Of a stretch of DNA of 64,000 nucleotides, positions 7,406 through 15,972 are shown one piece after another. The DNA comes from Bacillus sp. UNC438CL73TsuS30 (GTDB lineage Bacteria; Bacillota; Bacilli; Bacillales; Cytobacillaceae), in assembly GCF_000482325.1 (NCBI RefSeq), contig NZ_KI535295.1, positions 1,103,060 through 1,167,059 of the forward strand, read 5' to 3'. How positions within the stretch are numbered: the stretch's first letter is position 1; every line of letters begins with the position of its first letter. The notes beneath the pieces are model-generated. The model had not been told where the DNA came from and ran no database searches. It saw only the letters and a list, made by a program, of their open reading frames with translations. Both the position numbers and the translations under genes were made by a program.

Positions 7406-8697
7406 CATTTGTAAGCCTTTTGGCCAAGTAATGTTTGGAGATCGACGATTTCAAAGCCTTTTCGAGTTAGTTCTTCAATGATGTGTGGCAGGGCTTTAGC
7501 AGTTTGTACTTTATCATCATCTGAATGCATGAGGATGATGTCGCCATTTCGGATATTTTTCATAACATTGTTTTCAATATTACTGCTTTCCATTTGCGAC
7601 CAATCCAGTGTATCAATCGACCATAGGACAATCTTATAACCATTTTGTGTCGCGGTGGAGATAACCGTATTATTTACAGCCCCATAGGGCGGACGAAGCA
7701 GTGCTGGTTTTTTAGCAATTACCTCATATATCTCCTCTTCTGTTTGAGCCAAATCTGTTTTTATTTCCACAGCTTGGAGTTTACTCAAATCATGATGAAA
7801 GTAGCTATGGCTTAGCACAAGATTTCCATTGGTGTATGCTTTTTGAACAACCTCAGGATACTTTTTTACTTTCTTCCCGATAAAAAAGAAATTCCCCTTT
7901 ACACGGTAGTTTGCCAGTGTTTCAATTATGCTTGGTGTATTTACAAGGTCAGGACCATCATCAAAGGTCAGTGCGACTCTTTTTTTGTTCGGGCCATTAA
8001 GAAATACGAAATTTTGATGATTTTTTGCAACCGGAATCATTTGATTGCGCCATTCCTGCATATTTTGCCAGGCCGTCTCCGATAAGTTCTTTGATACTCC
8101 TTTTATTGAAAGGATATAGGGGGGAATGGTGGTTGCTACAGTATCATTTGGACTTAATACGGAAATGTGATCGACCTTTTCAGTGTTTTTCGGAACAATG
8201 AATCGTAGTTCGAATTGTTGCGAAATTTTATAGCCATAGATTTGATCGTCTTGATTGGTTCTACGATAGTCCGGCTTGCCTAAAGTTTTTACGATTTGTG
8301 GGTATGTTAGCTGTTGAAGTTGCTCATCGTATGAACGGATATCTACCAGGATATTTTTTGCATTATAACCAAATACGGTGTGTTTTGCAGGGTAATTGGC
8401 ATAATAAATTCCTCTGATTTGATCGGTATTAGCGGCGGGACCCCATTGTTTTTTAACATCATTTATCGAATTCGTGTGTACGGCAAAATTACATGTAGCT
8501 ACTTTCCCTTCCTGGGCAAGTTCCATTGTATTTTCTAATAATGAGTACTTTGGTTCTTTATCTTCGGGAGGAGTTATTTGATGCTCTTCAGTTTTTTTAC
8601 CAGTATGTTCTTTCACAGGCTTTGTATTATCTTTTGGAAAAAGACTGCAAGATGTTAGGGAGATCAAGCATAAAAAATAAAGAAGAAATTTATTCAT
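7405..8697 (-). CDS. Lipoprotein with DUF4309 and polysaccharide deacetylase domains
   Basis: This 430-residue protein has a lipoprotein signal (lipobox LTSC, Cys at about 17) and a Lys/Glu/Pro-rich linker. Residues about 65-170 resemble DUF4309 (YjgB-like), with KKQWGPAANTDQIRGIYYA. A NodB-type deacetylase domain occupies residues about 235-425, with TFDDGPD, the metal-binding HSYFHHD (HxxxH) and RPPYGAVN. Such enzymes remove acetyl groups from peptidoglycan or other surface polysaccharides. The start is supported by GGAGGC. The gene appears to be monocistronic. Confidence 0.85.
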   Translation of the reverse strand: MNKFLLYFLCLISLTSCSLFPKDNTKPVKEHTGKKTEEHQITPPEDKEPKYSLLENTMELAQEGKVATCNFAVHTNSINDVKKQWGPAANTDQIRGIYYANYPAKHTVFGYNAKNILVDIRSYDEQLQQLTYPQIVKTLGKPDYRRTNQDDQIYGYKISQQFELRFIVPKNTEKVDHISVLSPNDTVATTIPPYILSIKGVSKNLSETAWQNMQEWRNQMIPVAKNHQNFVFLNGPNKKRVALTFDDGPDLVNTPSIIETLANYRVKGNFFFIGKKVKKYPEVVQKAYTNGNLVLSHSYFHHDLSKLQAVEIKTDLAQTEEEIYEVIAKKPALLRPPYGAVNNTVISTATQNGYKIVLWSIDTLDWSQMESSNIENNVMKNIRNGDIILMHSDDDKVQTAKALPHIIEELTRKGFEIVDLQTLLGQKAYK

Positions 8698-8836
8698 GTG
8701 AGCCTCCTTTGATTAGGAATTGTATAACTCAATTTTACTTTTAAACGATGTCATAAAAAAGACAATTTTTCTAAAAAGGTAGAAGGAATAATGGGTTTTG
8801 AAATTGAATAAAATATTATAAATATTCTGAAATTGG

Positions 8837-9508
8837 ATGGTGATGCATATAAAGTTCAGCAAGGTTTTCATATGGATCATTTCATTTCTTATTATCATAC
8901 TTAGTCTTTTTGTTTATTCCGGGTTTAATGGTACGCCTTGGGAGAAGCATCACCAAAGTAAAAATATGGCTACTTATTTGACAAAAAAATATCATACTGC
9001 ATTTATTATAAAAAATATCGATTATAATTTTTTAAGTGAAACGTATCAAGCCTATTCCTATCCGAAGGGCCATCCTGAACTGGTCTTTACGGTGGAAGAG
9101 GATGTAGATGCTGCTGCAGGCTATTCAGATACATTTCCGAAAGTCTTTTGGGAAAGTGAATTATCAAATAATCTGAAAAAAATCATTAAAGGACTATTCC
9201 CCCGCTTGGACAAAACAACTTTTACCGCCGAGCGAATTGTTGATCGAGGGGAATATTTTGGTCCCCATATACCGACCTATCAGGAAATCCATACATCCCA
9301 GCTTGCCTGCTCCATCACTATTTTTATGAAAACTAAATGGGAAAAAGTGAAACAAGCCACAGAACTTGAAAAAGTGAAAAGGCTAAGCCACCATTTAAAA
9401 TCGATTCATTTTCCTGTACTTATTCAAGTAACCTATTATGAAAAGGCGCGAAATGAAAATGACAAAGTTTTTTTTATAACAGAGGATGGCAGGATTGTCG
9501 AAAATTAG
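8837..9508 (+). CDS. Hypothetical membrane-anchored protein
   Basis: This 223-residue protein has one N-terminal hydrophobic segment (about residues 9-30) and a polar, probably extracytoplasmic domain. I recognise no family. The start is uncertain: ATG 8837 and ATG 8843 are both possible, with only a weak GGATGG site nearby. It is divergent from the deacetylase lipoprotein and is followed by its own terminator, so it is probably transcribed alone. Confidence 0.6.
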   Translation: MVMHIKFSKVFIWIISFLIIILSLFVYSGFNGTPWEKHHQSKNMATYLTKKYHTAFIIKNIDYNFLSETYQAYSYPKGHPELVFTVEEDVDAAAGYSDTFPKVFWESELSNNLKKIIKGLFPRLDKTTFTAERIVDRGEYFGPHIPTYQEIHTSQLACSITIFMKTKWEKVKQATELEKVKRLSHHLKSIHFPVLIQVTYYEKARNENDKVFFITEDGRIVEN

Positions 9509-9518
9509 AATGCGAAAG

Positions 9519-9550
9519 GCATACCACTTTTTTAGTGGTGTGCTTTTTTG
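9519..9550 (+). terminator. Rho-independent terminator
   Basis: GCATACCACT pairs with AGTGGTGTGC, followed by six T. It ends the preceding hypothetical gene. Confidence 0.85.
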
Positions 9551-9630
9551 TTGTGAATGGAGGATTTTAAGAAAAGTCCGGAATGGACAAAATGGGGAGT
9601 AGTACTGGAATGTAATAGAGGAGAGCAAAA

Positions 9631-10521
9631 ATGGCAAGTTTACGCAGTGTTATTTTTAAAAAGATAATGAACCGAGCAATTCTTAGAACGGTCGGAACAA
9701 GTATTGAGGAAAAGCGCAGAACGATGGACCGGGCGTCATTAATGTGGACAAGGGTTCCGAAGAATTGTATGGTGGAAAAGGTGTATATAGAGGGAATAGA
9801 AGCGGAATGGCTTACAAATAAGCCTGTCGCGGAAGATAAGGTACTGCTCTATTTTCATGGCGGCGCCTATACATATGGATCAACGGACTCCCATCGGGCA
9901 TTAGCCGGGAAAATTGGGAAGGCAGCAGGCGTAAGGGTGCTGCTCCCGGAATATCGATTGGCACCGGAAAATCCATACCCTGCTGCGATTGAGGATGCCG
10001 TGAAGATCTATAAATGGTTATTAGAGCAGGGATTTGAATCCAGTAACATATTCGTGGCCGGTGATTCTGCCGGCGGCGGCTTGAGTCTTGTGTTAACTCT
10101 TGTATTAAAAGAAGAAGGAATAGGGGGGCCAGCTTCGATTATTTGTCTATCACCATGGGTCGATTTGGCCAGCAGCGGGGTAAGTTATTGGAAGAAGGTA
10201 AAAGAAGATCCTCTGTTTACACCTGATGGCATCAAAAAAGCAGCACGGGTTTATGCAGGTGATGAAATCTTAACAAGCCCGTTTATCTCCCCCGTATATG
10301 CAGACTTAACAGGTCTTCCACCAATATTTATTCAAGTGGGCAGCGAAGAATTATTACTTAGCGATGCGGAAATGCTCGCAGCACAGGCAAAAAGATATCA
10401 AGTCCCGGTGAATTTTAAAATTTGGCAAGGAATGTGGCATGTCTGGCAGCTAACCGGAGATCTCCTCCCCGAAGCAAAACAAGCCATCGCAGAAATCGGA
10501 GACTTTGTTAAAAGGCATTGA
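9631..10521 (+). CDS. Alpha/beta hydrolase, hormone-sensitive lipase (HSL) family
   Basis: This 296-residue esterase has the HSL oxyanion motif HGGAYTYGS (about residues 75-83), nucleophile elbow GDSAGG (Ser at about 148), a probable acid in the SDAEML region and a catalytic His in GMWHVWQ near residue 271. It hydrolyses carboxyl esters of unknown identity in the cytoplasm; no signal peptide is visible. ATG 9631 follows GAGGAGAG. A palindromic repeat element starts about 26 bp after its stop. Confidence 0.86.
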   Translation: MASLRSVIFKKIMNRAILRTVGTSIEEKRRTMDRASLMWTRVPKNCMVEKVYIEGIEAEWLTNKPVAEDKVLLYFHGGAYTYGSTDSHRALAGKIGKAAGVRVLLPEYRLAPENPYPAAIEDAVKIYKWLLEQGFESSNIFVAGDSAGGGLSLVLTLVLKEEGIGGPASIICLSPWVDLASSGVSYWKKVKEDPLFTPDGIKKAARVYAGDEILTSPFISPVYADLTGLPPIFIQVGSEELLLSDAEMLAAQAKRYQVPVNFKIWQGMWHVWQLTGDLLPEAKQAIAEIGDFVKRH

Positions 10522-10546
10522 CACTGTGGTGTGATACAGTGATACA

Positions 10547-10600
10547 GTGACAGGCACCGCCCGTGGACTTTTAGGTTGATTTGTCCGTGTGGGGCGTACA
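10547..10600 (+). repeat. Interspersed palindromic element, subtype A (copy 1)
   Basis: GTGACAGGCACCGCCCGTGG, then a short spacer, then TTTGTCCGTGTGGGGCGTAC. It belongs to the family found at 14223, 22937, 40691, 44993, 55651 and 59744. Confidence 0.8.
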
Positions 10601-10645
10601 GTAGTTGTTTTAATGGAATTTGGAGTGGAATTGGGGTATTGTGGA

Positions 10646-11056
10646 ATGAATTGGATTAAGTTTTTGATTAGAACACAGGTTATGGCAATAATATTTGGGG
10701 TATTTAGAATCCTCTGTTTACATATTTTGGCCTTTTTTGATCAACCGGAAAGGGCGCTGCAATATATTAATTGGTTTGTGTATGGATTAGCAATTCTATT
10801 TGGAATCCTGGCCTTTTTAATGACCAGATATTTTATTGGCAGGAGTTGGATTGCGGTCTTACTCGTTCTGATTTCCTACTTGATCATCTACCAGCCGATT
10901 TTGCTTAATGTGCAAAGGACAATTCTGCATCAATCGACTGGGGATTATCAGGTCATAAATTTTTTAGCGATTTCAACGGGGCTTGTTTATTTTGTTATCC
11001 TTGCATTCGGTATGGTTTTGGGGTACTGGTTTGGGTTAGGAGCTGCCAAACGATGA
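10646..11056 (+). CDS. Hypothetical four-helix membrane protein
   Basis: This 136-residue protein consists mainly of four hydrophobic helices (about residues 8-28, 45-62, 68-88 and 108-130). I recognise no family. ATG 10646 (MNWIKFL) is the most reasonable start. Upstream GTG 10589 and ATG 10613 would extend it into the repeat element and lack a ribosome-binding site. Confidence 0.5.
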   Translation: MNWIKFLIRTQVMAIIFGVFRILCLHILAFFDQPERALQYINWFVYGLAILFGILAFLMTRYFIGRSWIAVLLVLISYLIIYQPILLNVQRTILHQSTGDYQVINFLAISTGLVYFVILAFGMVLGYWFGLGAAKR

Positions 11057-11161
11057 TTTTTCTATTGAGGTAGTACAAAGCGTCTTCCCCATTCGAATCC
11101 TCAAAGTTTTCCCGGAACATGATATAATTTATTTACTTATTTAGAACAAGGAAGTGGAAAA

Positions 11162-12001
11162 ATGGCAATCCAACGCCCGCAAATGGAACAATCAGATTTG
11201 ACTCATTATATTCCTCCAAAAGGGGAATTTGAAACTTTCCGGGATGAGGAGCATTTCAAGGAAAAGCTCAGGGAGTGGGGGTTATCTGCCTCAAAGGAAG
11301 AGTTTTGGTATAAGGAGCGGAACTACCAGCGGCTAGTATCCATTAAAGGGTATGAAATTTATGGCCGTGCCAATGATTTGAATACGCTTATCATTGAATT
11401 CCAAGATGGCAATTTAAGCTGTATCCATCCAGCGTATTTAAAGGAAATGCAGCAGGCGAGTTTTGGAAAAGAGAGTATGTTTACGGTTGAAGAAAAGGAA
11501 GAGGAAAAAACCGATTCCCAAGATTCCGAAACGGAAAGTTCCAATTTGGAGGAGATTCTGGCTACTGAACCTGATGAAAAAGTTGAATCGGCTGCAGAGA
11601 CCACTAAAGCTCCTGAGCCGAAAAAAGCCAAAGAACCAAAGAAACCGAAAAAAGAGAAGGCAAAGAAGCTAGATCTTCCTTCGGAAAAGGTTCATTTCAC
11701 AGCAACTGTTAAACAGTTTGCATTGACTTACAATGGATTTACCGAGGAAAATGATGAAGTGGTCATTTTAGAGAATGTCACCATAGTCCAAGACTCACCT
11801 CTTGAGCTTGAATATGCTTGGTGCAGCCATAGCAAAACCCTTAAAAAATTTGAGCTAACAGTAGGAGACAAGCTGGAATTTGACGGAAAGGTTGCGGCAA
11901 AAAAATTGCCAAAGGGAAAAGACGTTGAAGAAGAGTTCATCGTAGATGTTGCTGTGCTTTATAAAATCAATAATCCTTCTAAAATAGTTAAGCAAAAATA
12001 A
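11162..12001 (+). CDS. Hypothetical protein with charged linker and C-terminal beta domain
   Basis: This 279-residue soluble protein has three parts. The N-terminal globular domain (about 1-100) contains YERNYQRLVSIKGYEIYGRA-like sequence. The linker (about 105-175) is very Glu-rich and then Lys/Pro/Glu-rich, with PEPKKAKEPKKPKKEKAKK. The C-terminal domain (about 178-279) is predicted to be beta-rich, with KVHFTATVKQFALTYNG and LEFDGKVAAKKLPKG. I recognise no named family. ATG 11162 follows AAGGAAGTGG, and a TATAAT at 11123-11128 may be its -10 element. It is monocistronic. Confidence 0.65.
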   Translation: MAIQRPQMEQSDLTHYIPPKGEFETFRDEEHFKEKLREWGLSASKEEFWYKERNYQRLVSIKGYEIYGRANDLNTLIIEFQDGNLSCIHPAYLKEMQQASFGKESMFTVEEKEEEKTDSQDSETESSNLEEILATEPDEKVESAAETTKAPEPKKAKEPKKPKKEKAKKLDLPSEKVHFTATVKQFALTYNGFTEENDEVVILENVTIVQDSPLELEYAWCSHSKTLKKFELTVGDKLEFDGKVAAKKLPKGKDVEEEFIVDVAVLYKINNPSKIVKQK

Positions 12002-12009
12002 ATGGTAAA

Positions 12010-12056
12010 AAGGCATCATGTGAAAATTTTTCACATGATGCCTTTTATTTTTTTAT
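12010..12056. terminator. Bidirectional terminator between convergent genes
   Basis: GGCATCATGTGAAAA pairs with TTTTCACATGATGCC, with T-rich flanks on both sides. It serves the hypothetical gene on the left and overlaps the 3' end of the PhoD-like gene. Confidence 0.85.
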
Positions 12057-14137
12057 TCTCTTGGGTAGGTTTCGAGCGTGTTTTTATGTTCATCGGGGGT
12101 GATGGTTAAGAGGCCAATATTATTTTTTGTTTCAATAATCGAGTCATTTTTCACAAATTGATACATGAGTTCGTCTTTCCAGATAAAAGGAGTTTTCTTC
12201 ATATCACCTTTATCTTTTACATGTTGTATGGTAAAGGAAGAAGTACAAATCCGCCGAATGATTTTATTTTTTCTGCTTAAGGTGTTTATCCCGATCACCG
12301 TTTTCATTAGCAAACCCCATATTCCAGAAAAACTCATATTTTTAAACGGACTACTCGTAAATTGTTTAATGTCTAATTTTCTCCCTCCAGCAAAGGTAAC
12401 AGTTGAATAGACGGATGAAGCATAGTGAACATCACCCGATAAAATAATACAAGGATCAGGATTCCACTCAACAGCAAGAAGAAGAAATTCAGTAAATCCC
12501 TTCCCATTATACTTCCAGGCTTCAAAATCGAATGAGGTTTGTACATTTAAACCTAAAACCCGAAGCGGGTAGACAAAGTCATGTAAAAATGATTCAATCA
12601 AGCCCATTCCGTAAACCGGCGTTGCCGAAACTATCATTAACGGACTCCCGCTTTTCCACCCACTATTATAAAGACATTTCGTAACGTTCATCCAACCGGA
12701 CTCATTGATAAGCCTTGGACAATTGATTGTTTCTGAAATAAGCTGACCAAATTTTACGGGATTAGGCTCTAAATCATAGCCTCTTTGTGTTCTGATATCA
12801 AGAAAAAGGGCTTTAGGGTGTGTGGGAGCAACAAAATGCCAAGAAGAAAAATCCCACAATAAGTTGACCCAATCTTCGTAAGCCTCTTTGATTTGTCCAT
12901 CCGCTTCAAAGTATGAATTCATGGATTGCAAAAAATCTTCAGAAAAGCAATCGGGATCATTTCCCCACCCTTGAAATGCCCAATAGGCACTTAAACCATT
13001 TGCAACTACATGTCTTCCTAATGGGGAGCACGAGACATTTTGTTTCCAATCAGCAGATATATTCCAATCATCTGTAAGGTCATGATCATCAAAAATCATA
13101 TAGGTAGGGATATTCGCGAGTAATCGCTGTACCCGCCATAATGAATGTTGAAATGATATTAATGCTTCTTGTTGATCTTCGAACCGATATCGAAGTTGGG
13201 CTTCTTCGGCTCGATGCTTTTTTAAAAATGGTTCTTCGTTTGGAAAGGCAAAATAAAGATGATTTGCTTCAAGTACATCTTCATATGATTCGAACAATTT
13301 GTATTCTTGAGCCACTTCCCAAAGTATCGGACTCCAGGATAAGAGGTACATAGCGGCAAACTCACCAAGTTTTATTAAATGGTTCTGTGCTTGTGACGAG
13401 GTAAATTGACAAAACTTCTCCATGATAAATTGTCTGCCGTTAATTTGATTAAGGGCAGTTTGATATGGGGGATGATTTAGTTGGGGAACAAGTTCATGCG
13501 GCTGCTTTTCGTGGCCGATTAATTCTGATCCAAGTGTTGATAGAGCACGGATAAGAGGGTCCGCCACATCATCTGCATAAATTTGATCACCCATTAAAAA
13601 GAGTGCATCGGGACGGTTTTTTAAATGATCATATTCTTTTTCAAGGACAAGATCTCCATTCGTTAAGCAATCTTCACCGTGTCCATGGGGCTTCCGACAG
13701 GAGCCATATATAATTCTTGATTGAGCTGCTGTGCTTTTCATTTGAAAGGTTGGATATTTTAGGTTTCCATATACAAGTGTATTGGAATATTCCATAGATA
13801 AAAGCCCAAGACTTTCTAAATCATGTAATTCAGAATTCTGATTGAAAAAGAGATTATAGCCTAACAGGGTGTCCATTGGAAATTCCTTATCGTTAAATGG
13901 ATTTACTTTGATTAAATGAATATAAAGTTGATTACCTAGCTTAATGGTATTTGTGTCATGTTGGATTGCTAATGGTTGGTAATGAAAAGTTTGGTTGTCT
14001 TCCTTCGTGTAAATTTGGTAAAATTCCGCTTGGATTTGGCACGTCTGACTTGTCGCAACCCAAATCGTAACACAGGTGGGTTCCGTTCTGCGGAGTATAG
14101 GTCCGGAAAGAAGCAACGGAAAGTTAATTCTATTCAT
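12053..14137 (-). CDS. PhoD-like metallophosphatase family protein
   Basis: This protein of about 694 residues has the PhoD-like metallophosphoesterase pattern: IIYGSCRKP, LMGDQIYADD, IFDDHDLTDDW and ILSGDVHYAS, which supply the Fe/Ca/Mn ligands of this fold. An N-terminal beta domain precedes the catalytic part, as in PhoD-type phosphatases. No signal peptide is seen, so it may be cytoplasmic, unlike secreted PhoD. The start on the minus strand is ATG at 14135-14137, preceded by GAGGTGG; the longer frame has no support. The substrate is unknown. Confidence 0.8.
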   Translation of the reverse strand: MNRINFPLLLSGPILRRTEPTCVTIWVATSQTCQIQAEFYQIYTKEDNQTFHYQPLAIQHDTNTIKLGNQLYIHLIKVNPFNDKEFPMDTLLGYNLFFNQNSELHDLESLGLLSMEYSNTLVYGNLKYPTFQMKSTAAQSRIIYGSCRKPHGHGEDCLTNGDLVLEKEYDHLKNRPDALFLMGDQIYADDVADPLIRALSTLGSELIGHEKQPHELVPQLNHPPYQTALNQINGRQFIMEKFCQFTSSQAQNHLIKLGEFAAMYLLSWSPILWEVAQEYKLFESYEDVLEANHLYFAFPNEEPFLKKHRAEEAQLRYRFEDQQEALISFQHSLWRVQRLLANIPTYMIFDDHDLTDDWNISADWKQNVSCSPLGRHVVANGLSAYWAFQGWGNDPDCFSEDFLQSMNSYFEADGQIKEAYEDWVNLLWDFSSWHFVAPTHPKALFLDIRTQRGYDLEPNPVKFGQLISETINCPRLINESGWMNVTKCLYNSGWKSGSPLMIVSATPVYGMGLIESFLHDFVYPLRVLGLNVQTSFDFEAWKYNGKGFTEFLLLAVEWNPDPCIILSGDVHYASSVYSTVTFAGGRKLDIKQFTSSPFKNMSFSGIWGLLMKTVIGINTLSRKNKIIRRICTSSFTIQHVKDKGDMKKTPFIWKDELMYQFVKNDSIIETKNNIGLLTITPDEHKNTLETYPRE

Positions 14138-14222
14138 TTTCCACCTCGTCTCATCAATACGTATTACTAACATCATATTCGAAATTACTACACATAGTGA
14201 CAACACATAATGACACTACAAA

Positions 14223-14275
14223 GTGACAGGCACCGCCCGTGTACTTTTTGCTGTTTTTGTCCATGCTGGGTGGAC
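14223..14275 (+). repeat. Interspersed palindromic element, subtype A (copy 2)
   Basis: GTGACAGGCACCGCCCGTG, then TTTTTGTCCATGCTGGGTGGAC. It lies between the divergent PhoD-like and TctC genes. Confidence 0.8.
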
Positions 14276-14375
14276 ATTCAAACCGGCCGTGAACTTTATG
14301 AACAAAATGGCGGTTAAGTTTTTTATGCGGTTTAACTGTATAAACTATGAATTTATCTGAAATTTTATAAAATTA

Positions 14376-14390
14376 AGGAAACGGTTTCAA
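14376..14390 (+). promoter_or_regulatory. Possible catabolite-responsive (cre-like) palindrome before tctC
   Basis: AGGAAACGGTTTCAA resembles the CcpA cre consensus with two mismatches and is centred on a GAAAC/GTTTC dyad. It lies just before the tctC ribosome-binding site. CcpA control is only a possibility. Confidence 0.35.
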
Positions 14391-14402
14391 GGGGGAAATG
14401 AA

Positions 14403-15431
14403 ATGAAAAAACTAAAGAGAATTTCAGCAGTAATGTGTGCAGGCGCTCTAGCGCTAAGCTTGGGGGCATGCAGCAGTAAGGAAACATCTAGCAGCAACAC
14501 GAAAAAAGAAAGTACAGGCTATCCTACGAAAGCGATTACAGTTGTGGCTCCATCAGGTGCAGGGGGCGGATGGGATCTGACAGCCCGCTCATTTACAAAA
14601 GTTTTAAGCGAGACAAAGCTAGTCAAGCAGCCATTAACGGTTGAAAATAAGCCAGGTGGTGGCGGAGCCGTATTTATGGCTGAGTATGCTACCCAGCAAG
14701 CTGAAAACAACGACATGCTTTTTGTCAACTCACCGCCAATTATCATTAACAACCTCAAAAAAGAGGGGAACAGCCCATACGGCTATAAGAACACAACACC
14801 GCTTGCTCAGTTAACAAAGGATTATGGGGCCATTGTCGTTAAAAAAGATTCAAAATATAAAGATCTAAAATCCGTATTGGAAGATGTTAAGAAGGATCCT
14901 AGAAAACTAACCTTTGCCGGTGGTTCTGCACCAGGCTCCATGGATCACTTGGTTTCGATCCTGCCAGCTTATAAATACGGTGTTGACCCAACTAAAATCA
15001 AATATGTCTCCTATGATGGCGGCGGCGAAGCAATCACTGCGCTGCTCGGCGGTAACGCAGACGTAATTGGAACCGATGCATCAAGTGTTAAGGAATTCTT
15101 AAAAGCTGGGAAAATTCGCGTTCTTGCCGTGACTGCTGCTGAACGTTTAGGTGGAGACTTTAAGGATGTTCCAACCGCCAAAGAACAAGGCATAGATGCT
15201 GAATTTACAATCTGGCGCGGTGTGTTTGGTCCTGAAAAAATGTCTGCTGAAGCTAAAGCATACTGGGAAAAAGCAATTGATAAACTAGTCAATTCGCCAG
15301 AGTGGAAAACCGAAGTAGAAACACAAGGCTGGGAATTAGAATACAAAAACAGCGCAGACTTCAAGACTTTCTTGGATGATCAAGAAAAGCAAGTTCAACA
15401 ACTATTAGAAGCATTAGGAATGCAGAAGTAG
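14403..15431 (+). CDS. tctC: Tripartite tricarboxylate transporter substrate-binding lipoprotein TctC
   Basis: This 342-residue Bug/TctC-family solute receptor has a lipoprotein signal ending LGAC (Cys at about 23). Family features are YPTKAITVVAPSGAGGGWDL near the mature N-terminus and VENKPGGGG. It captures a carboxylate such as citrate or a related acid for the TctBA membrane complex. It is first in a tctCBA operon followed by a CitA/CitB-type two-component system. A hairpin between tctC and tctB probably raises tctC mRNA relative to the rest. Confidence 0.9.
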   Translation: MKKLKRISAVMCAGALALSLGACSSKETSSSNTKKESTGYPTKAITVVAPSGAGGGWDLTARSFTKVLSETKLVKQPLTVENKPGGGGAVFMAEYATQQAENNDMLFVNSPPIIINNLKKEGNSPYGYKNTTPLAQLTKDYGAIVVKKDSKYKDLKSVLEDVKKDPRKLTFAGGSAPGSMDHLVSILPAYKYGVDPTKIKYVSYDGGGEAITALLGGNADVIGTDASSVKEFLKAGKIRVLAVTAAERLGGDFKDVPTAKEQGIDAEFTIWRGVFGPEKMSAEAKAYWEKAIDKLVNSPEWKTEVETQGWELEYKNSADFKTFLDDQEKQVQQLLEALGMQK

Positions 15432-15435
15432 TCAT

Positions 15436-15475
15436 AAGGGAAGGGGAATCAGCTTCTCCTTCCCGCTTATTTTTA
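15436..15475 (+). terminator. Intercistronic hairpin, partial terminator after tctC
   Basis: GGGAAGGGGAA pairs with TTCTCCTTCCC, followed by GCTTATTTTTAGG. The weak T-tract inside an operon suggests partial termination or mRNA stabilisation, giving more receptor than membrane subunits. Confidence 0.65.
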
Positions 15476-15494
15476 GGTTAGGAGGTTAGATAAA

Positions 15495-15950
15495 ATGGAT
15501 ATAAAATTCGACCGATTTGCCGCTGTGCTGTTTCTGGTTATTGGAATCCTGTTTATCATCGGCAGCAAAAATCTCACAAGCTCATCTTACGGAAGTGTTG
15601 TTGGACCAGATGTTTTTCCATTCATTCTCGGAATCGCACTCGCTTTATTAAGCATCCGTCTATTTATTGAAACATTAAGGGGACAAAGGTACAAATTCGG
15701 TAAAAAAGAAAAACTCGATTACAAGCCGTTTCTCATTATCTTAACAGCAACTCTAATTTATGTTTTAACGCTTGAAACGATTGGGTATGTCATTACCACG
15801 TTTATTTTCCTCTTTGTCTGCTTCCAGGCAATGGAACGCGGGAAAATCATTAAATCACTCATTATTTCAGCATGTTTTTCCGGAATTGTCTATTTTTTAT
15901 TCGTAGAAGTGCTAAAAGGAACACTGCCGGGCTGGCCGGTATGGTTTTAA
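15495..15950 (+). CDS. tctB: Tripartite tricarboxylate transporter small membrane subunit TctB
   Basis: This 151-residue protein has four hydrophobic helices, matching the size and pattern of TctB. GPDVFPFILGIALALLSIRL is typical of the family. ATG 15495 has a strong GGAGG site. It pairs with TctA to form the sodium- or proton-driven membrane unit. tctA follows 22 bp downstream. Confidence 0.87.
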   Translation: MDIKFDRFAAVLFLVIGILFIIGSKNLTSSSYGSVVGPDVFPFILGIALALLSIRLFIETLRGQRYKFGKKEKLDYKPFLIILTATLIYVLTLETIGYVITTFIFLFVCFQAMERGKIIKSLIISACFSGIVYFLFVEVLKGTLPGWPVWF

Positions 15951-15972
15951 TTTTTAGAAAGGAGGCTAATTT

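Noticed and set aside
9551-9630. Degenerate palindromic element before the esterase gene
   Set aside because: It contains GTCCGG and TGGACAAAATGGGG but lacks the GTGACAGGCACC core.
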